NCBI GenBank assembly: GCA_000720375.1 | Contig: JOAA01000061.1 | Location: forward strand, 1-27,034 | Origin: Rhodococcus rhodnii | GTDB taxonomy: Bacteria > Actinomycetota > Actinomycetes > Mycobacteriales > Pseudonocardiaceae | Direction: 5' to 3' | Length of the DNA: 27,034 nt | In this document: positions 6,731 through 15,622 of the stretch, piece by piece | Numbering within the stretch: position 1 is the first letter of the stretch | Layout: each line of letters starts with the position of its first letter | Position numbers and translations under genes: made by a program | Notes under the pieces: generated by a model | Told to the model about the DNA's origin: nothing | The model's database searches: none | The model's input: only the letters and a program-made list of their open reading frames with translations

Positions 6731-8002
6731 ATGACGAGGTCCACAGTAGACCGCATGCCATTGACCGCCGGGCAGCAGCTTGTCTGGCTGGCACAGCGGC
6801 TCGCTCCGGCCAGTCCTCTCTACAACGCCGCCGAGTGCGTGGAAATCCATGGACAGCTGGACGTTTCGTCGTTCGAGCACGCGGTGCGCGTGGCGGTCGC
6901 CGAGGCGGACGCGCTCAACGTGTGTGTCGTCGAGGAGCAGGGCCGCACGACACAGGTTCACAGATCCGCAACGGACTGGAAGTTTCCGGTGATCGATCTG
7001 TCCGGCGATTCCGATCCTCTGACGGCCGCCCGTGGCTGGATGGCGACCGACCTCGCCGAACCCGTCGACATGACCACGGAACCTCTGTTCGGCCACGCGT
7101 TGTTCGTGCTCGGTCCCGGACGCCACCTGTGGTACCACCGCTGTCACCACATCGCGTTGGACGGCTACGGGTTCTTCCTCGTGGCCCAGCGGGTGGCCCA
7201 GGTGTACACCGCCCCGGACAGCGCTGGCAGATGGTTCGGCGCGCTCCGAAGCGTGGTCGAGGCCGACCATGCCTACCAGAGGTCCGAGCAACGGGAACTC
7301 GACAGCAAGTTCTGGCAGGCCCGTTACGCCGATCATCCACCGGCCCTCAGTTTCACCGACCGGATCGCCGCCCCTTCCGGCCGGATTCTTCGACGGAGCG
7401 CCCTGCTGCCCGAAGACGTCGCGACCGGTCTCAGCCAAGCCGCCAGGCGGGGCGGCGTGAGCTGGCCGAAGTTGGTATTCGCCGTGGTGGCCCGCCAGGT
7501 GCACCGCCGAACCGGTGCGAACGAAATAGTGCTCGGCTCTTGCTTGATGGGCAGGCTGGGTTCCCTGGCGGCGCGGACACCGGCGATGATCGCCAACATC
7601 GTCCCGGTGCGGGTGCTGGTGCGTGCCGGCGACGACTTGCTCACCGTCGCGCGGTCGGTCGGTCAGGAGATGCGGGCGATTAAGCCACACACGCGTTATC
7701 GCGGCGAACACGTCAGGCGCGACCTACGACTACTCGGCGGGGAACGGCGTCTGTACGGCCCCGTGGTCAACGTCCTTCCGTTCGACTACGACCTGAGTTT
7801 CGGCAGCAGCCGCGGCTTCGCGAAGAACCTGTCGACCGGGCCCCACGGCATCGAGGACATCGTGATCAACTTCCACGTCCGGTCGAACCAGCCGCCGGAA
7901 CTGGACCTCGATGCCAATCCTCGTTGTTACTCCGAAGCCGGGCTCGAGGAACTTCTCGGCGAACTCGTCACGTCCCTTGTCCATGCCGCTCGGCGGCCTT
8001 AA
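6731..8002 (+). CDS. Free-standing NRPS condensation-domain protein
   Basis: A 423-residue protein that is a single condensation domain. It begins with the C1-type motif MPLTAGQQLVWLAQRL and carries the catalytic HHIALDG (HHxxxDG) near residues 139-145; later blocks include GRLGSLAARTPAMIANIVP, the SxxxR/N-type motif of C domains. All catalytic elements appear present. It should form the amide between the acyl group on the upstream carrier protein and the aminoacyl group on the A-T protein that follows. The start ATG 6731 has AGGCGAAG just before it; ATG 6755 is an alternative that would begin directly at the domain. Similarity of its opening to siderophore-type (EntF-like) C domains fits an aryl donor. 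It is 9 bases after the ArCP stop and about 20-30 bases before the next start, consistent with an operon. Confidence 0.9.
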   Translation: MTRSTVDRMPLTAGQQLVWLAQRLAPASPLYNAAECVEIHGQLDVSSFEHAVRVAVAEADALNVCVVEEQGRTTQVHRSATDWKFPVIDLSGDSDPLTAARGWMATDLAEPVDMTTEPLFGHALFVLGPGRHLWYHRCHHIALDGYGFFLVAQRVAQVYTAPDSAGRWFGALRSVVEADHAYQRSEQRELDSKFWQARYADHPPALSFTDRIAAPSGRILRRSALLPEDVATGLSQAARRGGVSWPKLVFAVVARQVHRRTGANEIVLGSCLMGRLGSLAARTPAMIANIVPVRVLVRAGDDLLTVARSVGQEMRAIKPHTRYRGEHVRRDLRLLGGERRLYGPVVNVLPFDYDLSFGSSRGFAKNLSTGPHGIEDIVINFHVRSNQPPELDLDANPRCYSEAGLEELLGELVTSLVHAARRP

Positions 8003-8030
8003 CGGTGAGGACACAGCTGCTGTGGGATAC

Positions 8031-9791
8031 ATGAGTACCGGTTCGAGTCTGGTGGATCTACTGGCCCGCTGGGTCCGGCAGACGCCGTCGGCGTGTGCTG
8101 TGCGAGCCGGCGACACACAGTTGAGCTACCGCGAGCTGGATCGTCGTGCCAACGCGGTGGCGCATCAGCTCGTCGCCGAAGGTGTCCACATCGGACAGAA
8201 GGTCGGACTGTGCGGGCACCGTGGTGTCGAGGCAGTAGTGGCCATGGTGGCGATCCTCAAAGCCGGTGCGGCATACGTGCCGCTCGACGCCGCCTACCCG
8301 ACGGCACGTCTGGCCATGATGGCCGAGGACACCGAACTGTCGTGTGTGGTCGAGATCGGGGACACACGTTTTCCCCTCACGCAGGTGCGGACGGTGGCCA
8401 TGGCCCAGGAGGAAGCCGGGACCGCACCAGCGCTTGCCAGACCGCTGACCGGCGCGGATCTGGCGTACGTGATGTTCACCTCCGGCTCAACCGGCCGTCC
8501 GAAGGCGGTCGGTGCACCGCACAGAGCAGTGAGTCGCCTGGTGCTGAACACCAACTATGTGTCGATCAACCAGGACGACACCTTGCTCCACCACTCGTCG
8601 CTCTCGTTCGACGCGTCCACTTTCGAGCTGTGGGGCGCGCTGCTCAACGGCGCCTGCCTCGTCATCGCCACCCCACACATGTTGTTTTCTCCCAATGAGT
8701 TGCACCAGTTACTCCGCCGCGAGTCGGTCACGGTCGGTTTTGTCACCACGGCGGTGTTCCATCAGCTCGCCGCTGAACGTCCCGGAGTCTTCGGTGACAT
8801 GCACACTTTGATCGTCGGCGGTGAGGTGGTCTCGCCCGCGCTCGTCCGCTCCGTGCTGGCTGACCATCCGCCACGTCGGCTGCTCAACGCATACGGTCCC
8901 ACCGAGAACACCGCGTTCTCCACCACCTACCTGATGAACGATCTTCCCGAAGACGCGGAAACGGTTCCCATCGGTTTTCCGATCGCCAGCACGACGTGCC
9001 ATGTCCTGCGGCACGATGGCAGCCGCGCTGATGTGGGCGAACGGGGTGAGCTGGCCGTCGGCGGCGACGGGCTCGCCGTCGGGTACATCAACGATTCCGC
9101 ATTGACCGCGGAGAAGTTCGTGCCCGACCCGTTCGGCTCTGGTCGTTTGTACCGGACCGGCGACGTGTGCAGTGTGCGTCCGGACGGCTGCATCGAGTTT
9201 CACGGCCGGTTCGACACGCAGGTGAAACTGCATGGTCACCGCATCGAGTTGGCCGAGGTGGAGAGCGAGCTCAGGGCGTTGCCCGGAATCACCGATGTGG
9301 TGGTGACCAAACAGCAGACGCCGACGGACGCGCAACTCGTCGCGTACGTCGTTGCCGCGAGCGACCGAGAGCCTCCTCCTGCCGCGACGCTCAGGAGCTT
9401 GCTCAGCGACCGGTTGCCCCGCTACGCCGTACCGGCGGTGTACCGGCTGGTCGATCGCTTTCCCATGACACCACAGGGGAAAGTCGATCGTTCGGCGTTG
9501 GCAGCGCCGCAGCCGGACCGCAGCGTCGAAGTGGTGGGCGATACCTTGCTGGATCAAGTCAGGTCCGTCTGGCTGCGTACGCTGCGAGCCCGCGGTCTCA
9601 CCCCGGTGATCGAGCCGGACAGCACACTGTTCGATGTGGGCGGCACTTCGTTCGATGTGCTGTCCATCCACGACGAGCTGGCCACGAGGTTCGAGGCCGC
9701 CGAACTCACACCCCTTGACCTGTTCACCTATCCGACCCTGCGTGGTTATTCCGAGTACCTGACCGGCCTGCTGGGGGGAGAGTCCCGATGA
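8031..9791 (+). CDS. NRPS adenylation-thiolation (A-PCP) protein
   Basis: A 586-residue two-domain protein. The adenylation domain shows A3 FTSGSTGRPKA (about residue 149), A4 FDASTFELWG, A5 NAYGPTE (about 286), A7 YRTGD (about 374) and A10 PQGKVDRSAL with the catalytic Lys (about 485). A carrier domain follows with DVGGTSFD near residue 537, its Ser being the phosphopantetheine site. Reading the ten specificity positions by eye gives roughly D-A-F-F-I-G-A-A-F-K, closest to valine/isoleucine-type codes; this is tentative. The start is ATG 8031, but in-frame GTG 8022 has a better spaced GTGAGGA upstream. The stop overlaps the ATG of the KS gene (ATGA), indicating coupled translation. The protein should activate one amino acid for condensation with the aryl group. 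Confidence 0.93.
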   Translation: MSTGSSLVDLLARWVRQTPSACAVRAGDTQLSYRELDRRANAVAHQLVAEGVHIGQKVGLCGHRGVEAVVAMVAILKAGAAYVPLDAAYPTARLAMMAEDTELSCVVEIGDTRFPLTQVRTVAMAQEEAGTAPALARPLTGADLAYVMFTSGSTGRPKAVGAPHRAVSRLVLNTNYVSINQDDTLLHHSSLSFDASTFELWGALLNGACLVIATPHMLFSPNELHQLLRRESVTVGFVTTAVFHQLAAERPGVFGDMHTLIVGGEVVSPALVRSVLADHPPRRLLNAYGPTENTAFSTTYLMNDLPEDAETVPIGFPIASTTCHVLRHDGSRADVGERGELAVGGDGLAVGYINDSALTAEKFVPDPFGSGRLYRTGDVCSVRPDGCIEFHGRFDTQVKLHGHRIELAEVESELRALPGITDVVVTKQQTPTDAQLVAYVVAASDREPPPAATLRSLLSDRLPRYAVPAVYRLVDRFPMTPQGKVDRSALAAPQPDRSVEVVGDTLLDQVRSVWLRTLRARGLTPVIEPDSTLFDVGGTSFDVLSIHDELATRFEAAELTPLDLFTYPTLRGYSEYLTGLLGGESR

Positions 9792-10879
9792 GAACCGACT
9801 ACGGGCAGCGCAATGAGATCGCGATCGTCGGCATGGCCGGACGTTTCCCAGGCGCGGACGACGTCGACGGACTGTGGCGACTGTTGCTGGACGGACGTGA
9901 TGGCGTTCGTGAGCTCAGTCCCGACGACCTACGCGAGGCCGGTGTTCCGGCCGAGCTGTCCGCCACTCCCGGCTACATTCGTTTCGCCACAGAGGTTTCC
10001 GGGGCTGCGGACTTCGACGCGGAGTTCTTCGGACTCACCCCGGCCGAGGCCGAGTGCACCGATCCGCAACACCGCCTGATGATGGAGTGCGCGTGGCGCG
10101 CGCTCGAGGATGGCGGGACTCCCGCGACCGGCCGGATCGGTGTGTTCGTCAGCACCGAGTCACACACCTATCTGGAACAGCACCTGCTCCCGCGGGAGCA
10201 ACACACCGGCCCGGACCTGCCCTACCGGCTCAGGCTCACCAATCAGCCCGAGTTCCTCGCCACACGGCTGTGTTACGCGCTGGGCATCACCGGGCCCGCC
10301 ATGTCCATCTCCACGGCCTGCTCCAGCTCGCTCGTCTGCGTCGACACCGCCTGCACGGCACTGATCATGCGCCGATGTGACGTCGCGATCGCCGGAGCCG
10401 CGGCGCTGCGGCTGCCACAGGCGTCGGGGTATCTGTACCGCGAGGGAGGCACCTGGTCCCGTGACGGCCGTTGCCGCCCGTTCGACGCCAGCGCCTCCGG
10501 CTGGATCGCCGGCAACGGCGGTGGCGCGGTAGTGCTCAAACGGCTGGCCGACGCGGTGGCCGACCGTGATCGCATCTATGCCGTCATCACCGGATCCGGT
10601 GTCAACAACGACGGTGCCGACAAGATCAGTTTCGCCGCGCCGTCCACGTCGGCGCAGATCGCCGTGATCACGGCCGCGATCGCCGACGCCGGTGTCCCGT
10701 CCTCGGACGTGGGATATGTCGAGGCCCACGGCAGCGGGACGGTGCTGGGGGATCCGATCGAAGTGACCGCGCTCGCGAAGGCCTACGCGGCGGCCGGTGG
10801 CGTCGCCCAGGCTGCGGACTCGGCAGCGTCAAGGCGAACCTCGGCCACATGGCGTGTGCCGCCGGGATGGCCGGGCTGA
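9788..10879 (+). CDS. PKS ketosynthase, 5' part of a frameshifted KS-ACP-TE gene
   Basis: A beta-ketoacyl synthase domain starting at ATG 9788, which overlaps the A-PCP stop and follows a strong GGGGGAGAG site. It has [15 protein letters not shown] at the start, the active-site TACSSS (Cys near residue 178) and the first catalytic His in EAHGSGT (about 313). At about 10800 the true reading leaves this frame. The next catalytic block, [13 protein letters not shown], is encoded in the frame of ATG 10849, and the last about 25 codons here (from AQAADSAAS on) are meaningless. Losing one C from a run of C at 10806-10808 explains the shift exactly ([14 protein letters not shown] would be restored). 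The KS follows an A-PCP protein, so it should accept a peptidyl substrate, as in hybrid NRPS/PKS lines. Either a sequencing error or a real inactivating mutation. Confidence 0.85.
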   Translation: MRTDYGQRNEIAIVGMAGRFPGADDVDGLWRLLLDGRDGVRELSPDDLREAGVPAELSATPGYIRFATEVSGAADFDAEFFGLTPAEAECTDPQHRLMMECAWRALEDGGTPATGRIGVFVSTESHTYLEQHLLPREQHTGPDLPYRLRLTNQPEFLATRLCYALGITGPAMSISTACSSSLVCVDTACTALIMRRCDVAIAGAAALRLPQASGYLYREGGTWSRDGRCRPFDASASGWIAGNGGGAVVLKRLADAVADRDRIYAVITGSGVNNDGADKISFAAPSTSAQIAVITAAIADAGVPSSDVGYVEAHGSGTVLGDPIEVTALAKAYAAAGGVAQAADSAASRRTSATWRVPPGWPG

Positions 10880-12507
10880 TCAAGACCGCCCTGGTGCTGC
10901 ACCACCAGACCATCCCGCCGCAAGCCAACCTCGCCGAGCCGAACCCTCTGCTCCAGCTCGATTCCAGCGGCTTCACGATCTACCGCGGTGCGCACCGGCC
11001 GGACGCCGGTATCAAAGCCGCGTCCGTCACCTCGCTCGGCATGGGCGGCACGAACGCCCACATGATTCTCACAGCGGCCCCCGCGCGTCCGATTCATCGA
11101 CCAGAGCCCGCCGACACGGCCTACCTACTGCCGGTGTCAGCGCGAACATCGCGGGATCTGCGAGCCATGACGGCAAACCTGCGCCGCCACCTGCTCACGC
11201 ACGACGTCCGGATCGACGATCTCGCGTACACCCTGACCCACGGACGCACCAGGTTTCCGGTCAGCGCCACGGTTCGCGCCCGCACCATCGACGAGGCCGT
11301 TGTCGCCCTTGACCATCTCCAGCAGGCCACGGATCAGCCGGATCACGTGGTGGCGCGGGACGACTTCGCTCCGGCTGTCAAGATCGCCCTGCCCGGCCAT
11401 CCACTCCATCGCAAGCGGCACTGGGTCGACGCGCCCCGGCAGGCTGCGACGCAGCCCTCCCGGCGCGATGCACCAGCGGGGGCACTGCTTGACGAGGTCG
11501 TCACCGTGTTCCGTGACCACCTCGGTATCGACGACCTTGGCCCGGACGACGACTTCACCGCGGCGGGTGGCTCGTCGATGACGGCGATGGAGATCGTGGA
11601 CACGATCTCCCAACGCCTCGGCGCCGTCATCAGCCTGAGCCGATTCCTCAAGCTGGGCACGCCGCGCCGGGTCACCGGCGAGATCCGGACCTGGCCCGGT
11701 GGCAACCTGGTCGATCCGACGATCGTCCGGCTGCGCGACGGCACCCCAGGACAGGAGATCTTCTTCATCTACCCGGTCAACGGGACGGTGTTCTGCTACC
11801 ACAAGATGGCGCCCCTGTTCACCTTCGGCAAACCCGTGTACGCCGTGTCCTATCCGTTCAACGAACCGGATCCGCCGCGCACGGTGCCGGAGATGGCCGC
11901 GCGGTGCATCGCGGACATCCGGTCGGTGGCGCCGCATGGCCCGTATCGGCTCGCGGGTTACTCGATGGGTGGAAACCTGGCCGTGGAGATGGCCGCGCAG
12001 CTGGCCGACGAGGGAGAACGAGTCACCGACATCGTCATGATCGATGCGGTACCCGCCGAGGCGTACCCGCCGCAGCCGGTGCCAGTCGACTACCGTCGCG
12101 CGGCATGTGTGACGATGTCGTACTTCCTGGGACTGCCTGTCCCGGGAAACCTTGACTCCTTGTCCACTGTGGATGATGTGATCGCGGTGCTGCGGCGCCC
12201 GACCTGGACCACGAGAACCCAGCAAATCATACGGCAGTGCGTCGAGAGTCTCGTGGCCAACGCCATGGAGATATCCGTCAGCTCTCCGGGCAGACCTATC
12301 GACGCCGACATCACAGTCCTGTCCGCCGCCGAGCAGAGCAATCCGGCATACGACGTGGTGGGAATCAGGAGCCTGCCGCCGGAGAGCTGGCAGCGCCACA
12401 CCACGGGAACCATCACCAGCGTGGTGGTCCCCGGCAACCACTACACGCTCTACACCGAGCACTTCGACGACATCGTCGGCGCCTTCAACCAGGTGTACGG
12501 CGACTGA
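10849..12507 (+). CDS. KS C-terminus, ACP and thioesterase (3' part of the frameshifted PKS gene)
   Basis: This open frame holds the rest of the PKS protein. First comes the KS end with the second catalytic His ([10 protein letters not shown], whose sequence begins slightly before 10849) and [18 protein letters not shown] linker follows ([15 protein letters not shown] to [14 protein letters not shown]), passing straight into the post-AT linker [17 protein letters not shown] with no AT domain between. Then an ACP (about residues 215-285, Ser in GGSSMTAME near 240) and a type I thioesterase with nucleophile GYSMGG (about 370), Asp in MIDAVP and His in GNHYTLY (about 531). It lacks KR, DH and ER, so one unreduced ketide extension is expected, with the malonyl unit supplied by an AT acting in trans or not at all. 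ATG 10849 is an internal Met of the KS, so independent translation would not give a working KS. Confidence 0.88.
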   Translation: MACAAGMAGLIKTALVLHHQTIPPQANLAEPNPLLQLDSSGFTIYRGAHRPDAGIKAASVTSLGMGGTNAHMILTAAPARPIHRPEPADTAYLLPVSARTSRDLRAMTANLRRHLLTHDVRIDDLAYTLTHGRTRFPVSATVRARTIDEAVVALDHLQQATDQPDHVVARDDFAPAVKIALPGHPLHRKRHWVDAPRQAATQPSRRDAPAGALLDEVVTVFRDHLGIDDLGPDDDFTAAGGSSMTAMEIVDTISQRLGAVISLSRFLKLGTPRRVTGEIRTWPGGNLVDPTIVRLRDGTPGQEIFFIYPVNGTVFCYHKMAPLFTFGKPVYAVSYPFNEPDPPRTVPEMAARCIADIRSVAPHGPYRLAGYSMGGNLAVEMAAQLADEGERVTDIVMIDAVPAEAYPPQPVPVDYRRAACVTMSYFLGLPVPGNLDSLSTVDDVIAVLRRPTWTTRTQQIIRQCVESLVANAMEISVSSPGRPIDADITVLSAAEQSNPAYDVVGIRSLPPESWQRHTTGTITSVVVPGNHYTLYTEHFDDIVGAFNQVYGD

Positions 12508-12518
12508 AAGAGGATGCC

Positions 12519-14246
12519 ATGTGGGTGCTCGGGCTGAATGCTCCGCCGATGGGCTGGCACGACGCAGCGGCATGTCTGGTGGACGGGGACGGCGTCGTAC
12601 ACGCGCTCGTGGAGCAGGAGCGTGTCAGCCGGCGCAAGCACGCGATCGACGAGCAGCCCCGGGAGGCGGTCGCCGCCTGCCTGGACATCGCCGGCGTCCG
12701 CCCCGAGGACGTCGATGTCGTGGCACTCGGCTGGGACCTGCCACGCCACGCGGCACGGACCGACTTCGGTCACGGCCTGCCGCAACGGCCGTGGGAGTTC
12801 GGCGACAGCCGAAACTTTCTGACGACCGCATTGGGCTGGCGGCCGCACATGACCAGGCATCCGGAGCTCGTCTTCGTCCCGCACCACTTCGCACACGCGG
12901 CCGCGTCCTTCCACGCGTCGGGATTCCCGGCGGCCGCGGTCCTCGTGGCCGACGGGCACGGTGACGACGAGAGCGTATCGATCTTCGAAGCAGCACACGG
13001 CCGACCACTGACACGCCGAGAGCGACTGCCCATTCCGGACTCGCTGGGCTACATGTACGACGCGGTGTCGGAGATGATCGGCCTGTCGTTTCTCGAGGCC
13101 GGCAAGACCATGGGCCTGGCCGCGCACGGCCGAGCCCGTGACATGCGACCATGGCCCATGCTGGAGGTGGGCCAGGACGGCTACCAGCCACCGTTCGAAC
13201 TGCCTCAGAACGCCACACAGAAGGAAATCGTGCTCGGCTGGTGGGACCACATCCGCCTCCTCGGCTACCGGCGGACCACGAAGTCCTCGGATGAGCTCGA
13301 CGGCGACGACGATGCGGTGCGTCTCGCACTCAGCGCGCAGGTGAGCTTGCAAGAGGCGATCACCATGCTGGCCAACCGCGCGCGAGCCATCACCGGCCAC
13401 GACGCCCTCTGCCTGTCCGGCGGTGTCGCGCTCAACTGCTCGGCGAACGGCCTGTTACCCCAACCCGTCTACGTGCCTCCTGTCCCTCATGACGCGGGAG
13501 TAGCACTTGGCGCGGCGTGGTCGGTTGTTCCACCGCGCCCCGGCGGCGAACCGATCAGTCCGTATCTCGGCCGGGCCATCTCATCCGGAGAGATCGACGA
13601 CGCTCTCTCGGCACATGGCCTGTATGCGAAGGACGTGTGCCCCGAGGACATCGCGGAGCGACTCGTGGCCGGACAGTTCGGCGCAGTGGTCACCGGCCGT
13701 GCCGAGGTAGGGCCTCGGGCGCTGTGCCATCGGTCCATCGTGGCCAGTGCCGATGACGAGCGTGCCAGGGACCGCTTGAACCGGCTCAAAGGCCGGGAGC
13801 TGTGGCGCCCACTGTGTCCGGTCGGGCTTCCCGAATGCGATGGTGAATACTGGGCCGCGAACGGGACACTGCACCGTTACATGGTCGGCGCGAGTCAGGT
13901 CACCGAACACGCCTACCGTGCGGTGCCCTCGATCGTTCACGTCGACGGCACCGCACGGCCACAGATCATCGAGGACCGGAACGAGCTCATGTGGTCGGTG
14001 CTGGATCAGCTCCGGACCGGTGGCCGCGCACCGATCACGATCAACACCTCGTTCAACCGGCGCGGCGAGCCCATCGTGGATGACGCGCACGGAGCGATCC
14101 GGTCGGCGGTCGCGATCGGCCTTGACTTCGTTGTGCTGGAGGACCGATTGGTCGACCTCACTGATGTGATGCCCGCGAGTCAGGATGACGGTGCCAGTTC
14201 GGTGCTGAACAGGACGAAGGGGCAGTTGTCCACCAGGGCGCGGTAG
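12519..14246 (+). CDS. NodU/CmcH-family O-carbamoyltransferase
   Basis: A 575-residue enzyme of the carbamoyltransferase family (NodU, CmcH, TobZ), which uses carbamoyl phosphate and ATP to make an O-carbamoyl ester on small molecules. Visible motifs: the N-terminal ASKHA-like fold (VLGLNAPPMGWHDAAACLV), the metal-binding HHFAHA at residues 122-127, DGHGDD at 145-150, EAGKTMGLAAHGR, and SGGVALNCSANG. The C-terminal YrdC-like catalytic domain carries GRAEVGPRALCHRSI, where the family usually has ALGxRSI; the Gly-to-Cys change is unusual. ATG 12519 lies 11 bases after the thioesterase stop with AAAGAGGA before it, so it is in the NRPS/PKS operon. It probably decorates the product with a carbamoyl group. 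Its last 67 bases overlap the end of the convergent methyltransferase gene. Confidence 0.93.
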   Translation: MWVLGLNAPPMGWHDAAACLVDGDGVVHALVEQERVSRRKHAIDEQPREAVAACLDIAGVRPEDVDVVALGWDLPRHAARTDFGHGLPQRPWEFGDSRNFLTTALGWRPHMTRHPELVFVPHHFAHAAASFHASGFPAAAVLVADGHGDDESVSIFEAAHGRPLTRRERLPIPDSLGYMYDAVSEMIGLSFLEAGKTMGLAAHGRARDMRPWPMLEVGQDGYQPPFELPQNATQKEIVLGWWDHIRLLGYRRTTKSSDELDGDDDAVRLALSAQVSLQEAITMLANRARAITGHDALCLSGGVALNCSANGLLPQPVYVPPVPHDAGVALGAAWSVVPPRPGGEPISPYLGRAISSGEIDDALSAHGLYAKDVCPEDIAERLVAGQFGAVVTGRAEVGPRALCHRSIVASADDERARDRLNRLKGRELWRPLCPVGLPECDGEYWAANGTLHRYMVGASQVTEHAYRAVPSIVHVDGTARPQIIEDRNELMWSVLDQLRTGGRAPITINTSFNRRGEPIVDDAHGAIRSAVAIGLDFVVLEDRLVDLTDVMPASQDDGASSVLNRTKGQLSTRAR

Positions 14247-14947
14247 TGCTCCCCGCCGCCTTCCAGCGCGGGGTCCGCGAGCAGGGAGTGCCAGCGCAGT
14301 GGACGAAACCCGCAAAGCCGCGCGACGCGATCGTAGGTGTCGCGCTCGAAGTACGTGCAGCCCACCGTCACCGGCGGATCGCTGAACATCGTGAACGACA
14401 AGGGATCCTCGTCCCGCGGATCGGTCACCGGCCGCACCGAGAAGCCGTACTTCTCGGTGTTCTTCTCGCCATGGCGGAACCGGGAATCGACGGTGAGCGC
14501 GACGAGGCGTCCGCCAGGACGAAGGTTCGCCGCGATGTTCCGACACATCGTGGTCAACTCGTCGACGGTCTTCGCGTACTGCAGAAGATAGATCGCGACG
14601 GCCAGGTCGAACGTGCCGAGCTTCGGCATCTCCGCCACGTCGTACTGTGCGAACGTAATTCTCGGGTCGTCTCCCGCCGCAGCGGTGGCCTGCGAGATCA
14701 TCTCCGGTGAGATATCGACCCCGAACACGCGGGTGGCACCGCGTTGGGCGAGCGCGAGGCCGTACTTACCGAATCCACAGGCGAGGTCGAGCACGCTCTG
14801 CCCGTCCACCGGGCCGATAACGCCGAGCGCGGTAAAGCTTTCCACCTCGTCTCGATAGCCGGCCGCGAGCCCCTTCGTCGAGAAGGTTCGGTAGACGTCG
14901 GCGACCTCAGCGAAATCCTGGGCCAAATTGGCACCTCTTCGTTCCAT
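14180..14947 (-). CDS. Class I SAM-dependent methyltransferase
   Basis: A protein of about 255 residues with a Rossmann-type SAM-binding core: motif I VLDLACGFGKYGLAL (about residue 50), the acidic end of strand 2 in VFGVDISPEMI, motif II FDLAVAIYLLQYA, and NLRPGGRLVALTVD. The C-terminal part (FTMFSDPPVTVGCTYF) is less conserved and likely binds the acceptor. The start is ATG 14947; a downstream TTG at 14926 has a better ribosome site (GAAGAGG, 7-base spacing) and would give a protein starting AQDFAEVADVYRTF. It is transcribed toward the carbamoyltransferase and the two coding ends overlap by 67 bases, with no room for a conventional terminator. O-, N- or C-methylation cannot be told apart; tailoring of the cluster product is inferred from position. 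Confidence 0.9.
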   Translation of the reverse strand: MERRGANLAQDFAEVADVYRTFSTKGLAAGYRDEVESFTALGVIGPVDGQSVLDLACGFGKYGLALAQRGATRVFGVDISPEMISQATAAAGDDPRITFAQYDVAEMPKLGTFDLAVAIYLLQYAKTVDELTTMCRNIAANLRPGGRLVALTVDSRFRHGEKNTEKYGFSVRPVTDPRDEDPLSFTMFSDPPVTVGCTYFERDTYDRVARLCGFRPLRWHSLLADPALEGGGEHYRALVDNCPFVLFSTELAPSS

Positions 14948-15159
14948 CGTGTCGAAATTCAGCGCACCGAGGCGTATGCGCGTCCAAACCAGCGCCGTCG
15001 ATCCCTGTACCGCTCGAAAGCCACCACACCCGGTCAGGGCACCACGTGAAGTCATTGGGATCGTGATCCGGGACCGTGTCACTGCCATACCACCGGATCC
15101 GACGGCTGCTTGTCCATCCCCGCGGTATCGCTGCGGCGTGATGTCGCCAAGTCGCAGAG

Positions 15160-15349
15160 CTAGGGCGTGTCTGACGGATCATCACGAACGAGGTCGTGGA
15201 GCCAGATCTTGATGGATGCGACGTCGACGGTGCCGCGGTAGATGTAGTCGCGCTTGTCATAGCGGGTGGCCACCGTGCGGAAGGCCTTGAGCCGGTTGAA
15301 GGTTCGCTCGGCGGTGTTGCGGTGCTTGTAGGCCTTGGTGTGCGTTGCG
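15160..15349 (-). pseudogene. IS5-family transposase remnant (C-terminus)
   Basis: The minus strand reads AYKHRNTAERTFNRLKAF, then RTVATRYDKRDYIYRG, then VASIKIWLHDL and a stop at TAG 15162-15160. The block around YKHRNTxERxFNRLKxxRxxATRYDK is the last catalytic region of IS5-type actinobacterial transposases. Everything upstream of about 15349 is lost, so only the last about 60 codons survive. The bases next to the stop (GGGCGTGTCT) may be part of the old IS end. Confidence 0.82.
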
Positions 15350-15408
15350 TCGGATCACAGTGGCCCTGGCGCAGGCGCGGTGGAGGGCTTCGATGTCGGT
15401 GGCGGCGA

Positions 15409-15578
15409 TTACCTGGTGTGTGGGCGGTCGAGTTCCGCCGCGAAGAAACTCGCCGCGGATTTCAGGATCTCGTTGGCCCGCTTGAGTTCCGATTCTCCCG
15501 GCGCAACCGCTTGAGTTCCGCGGACTCCTCGCTCGAGGTCCCCGGTCGCTGGCCCTGGTCGACCTGCGCACGACGCAC
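15409..15578 (-). pseudogene. IS3-family OrfA remnant, cut by an IS
   Basis: On the minus strand the reading VRRAQVDQGQ, then SAELKRLRRENR, and after a one-base shift ELKRANEILKSAASFFAAEL, ends DRPHTR and stop. This is the C-terminal leucine-zipper half of an IS3-family OrfA. The frameshift fits loss of one G in the CGGGAACTC context. The gene is broken abruptly at the left inverted repeat of the neighbouring IS (15579). The N-terminal HTH half does not appear on the far side of that IS. Confidence 0.8.
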
Positions 15579-15620
15579 CCTGTGGGGTTCCAAAACCTTG
15601 CACGATGGCGCTGACCTGGG
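15579..15620 (+). repeat. Left terminal inverted repeat of the intact IS
   Basis: Begins CCTGTGGGGTTCCAAAA. Compared with the reverse complement of 16734-16775 it matches at 31 of the first 40 positions without gaps, including 16 of the outer 17 and the inner TGACCTG. Confidence 0.8.
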
Positions 15621-15622
15621 CA

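Noticed and set aside
15060..15160. Minus-strand text LGDITPQRYRGDG next to the IS5 end
   Set aside because: Vaguely like the helical part of a recombinase, but too short and without a second motif to support any call.
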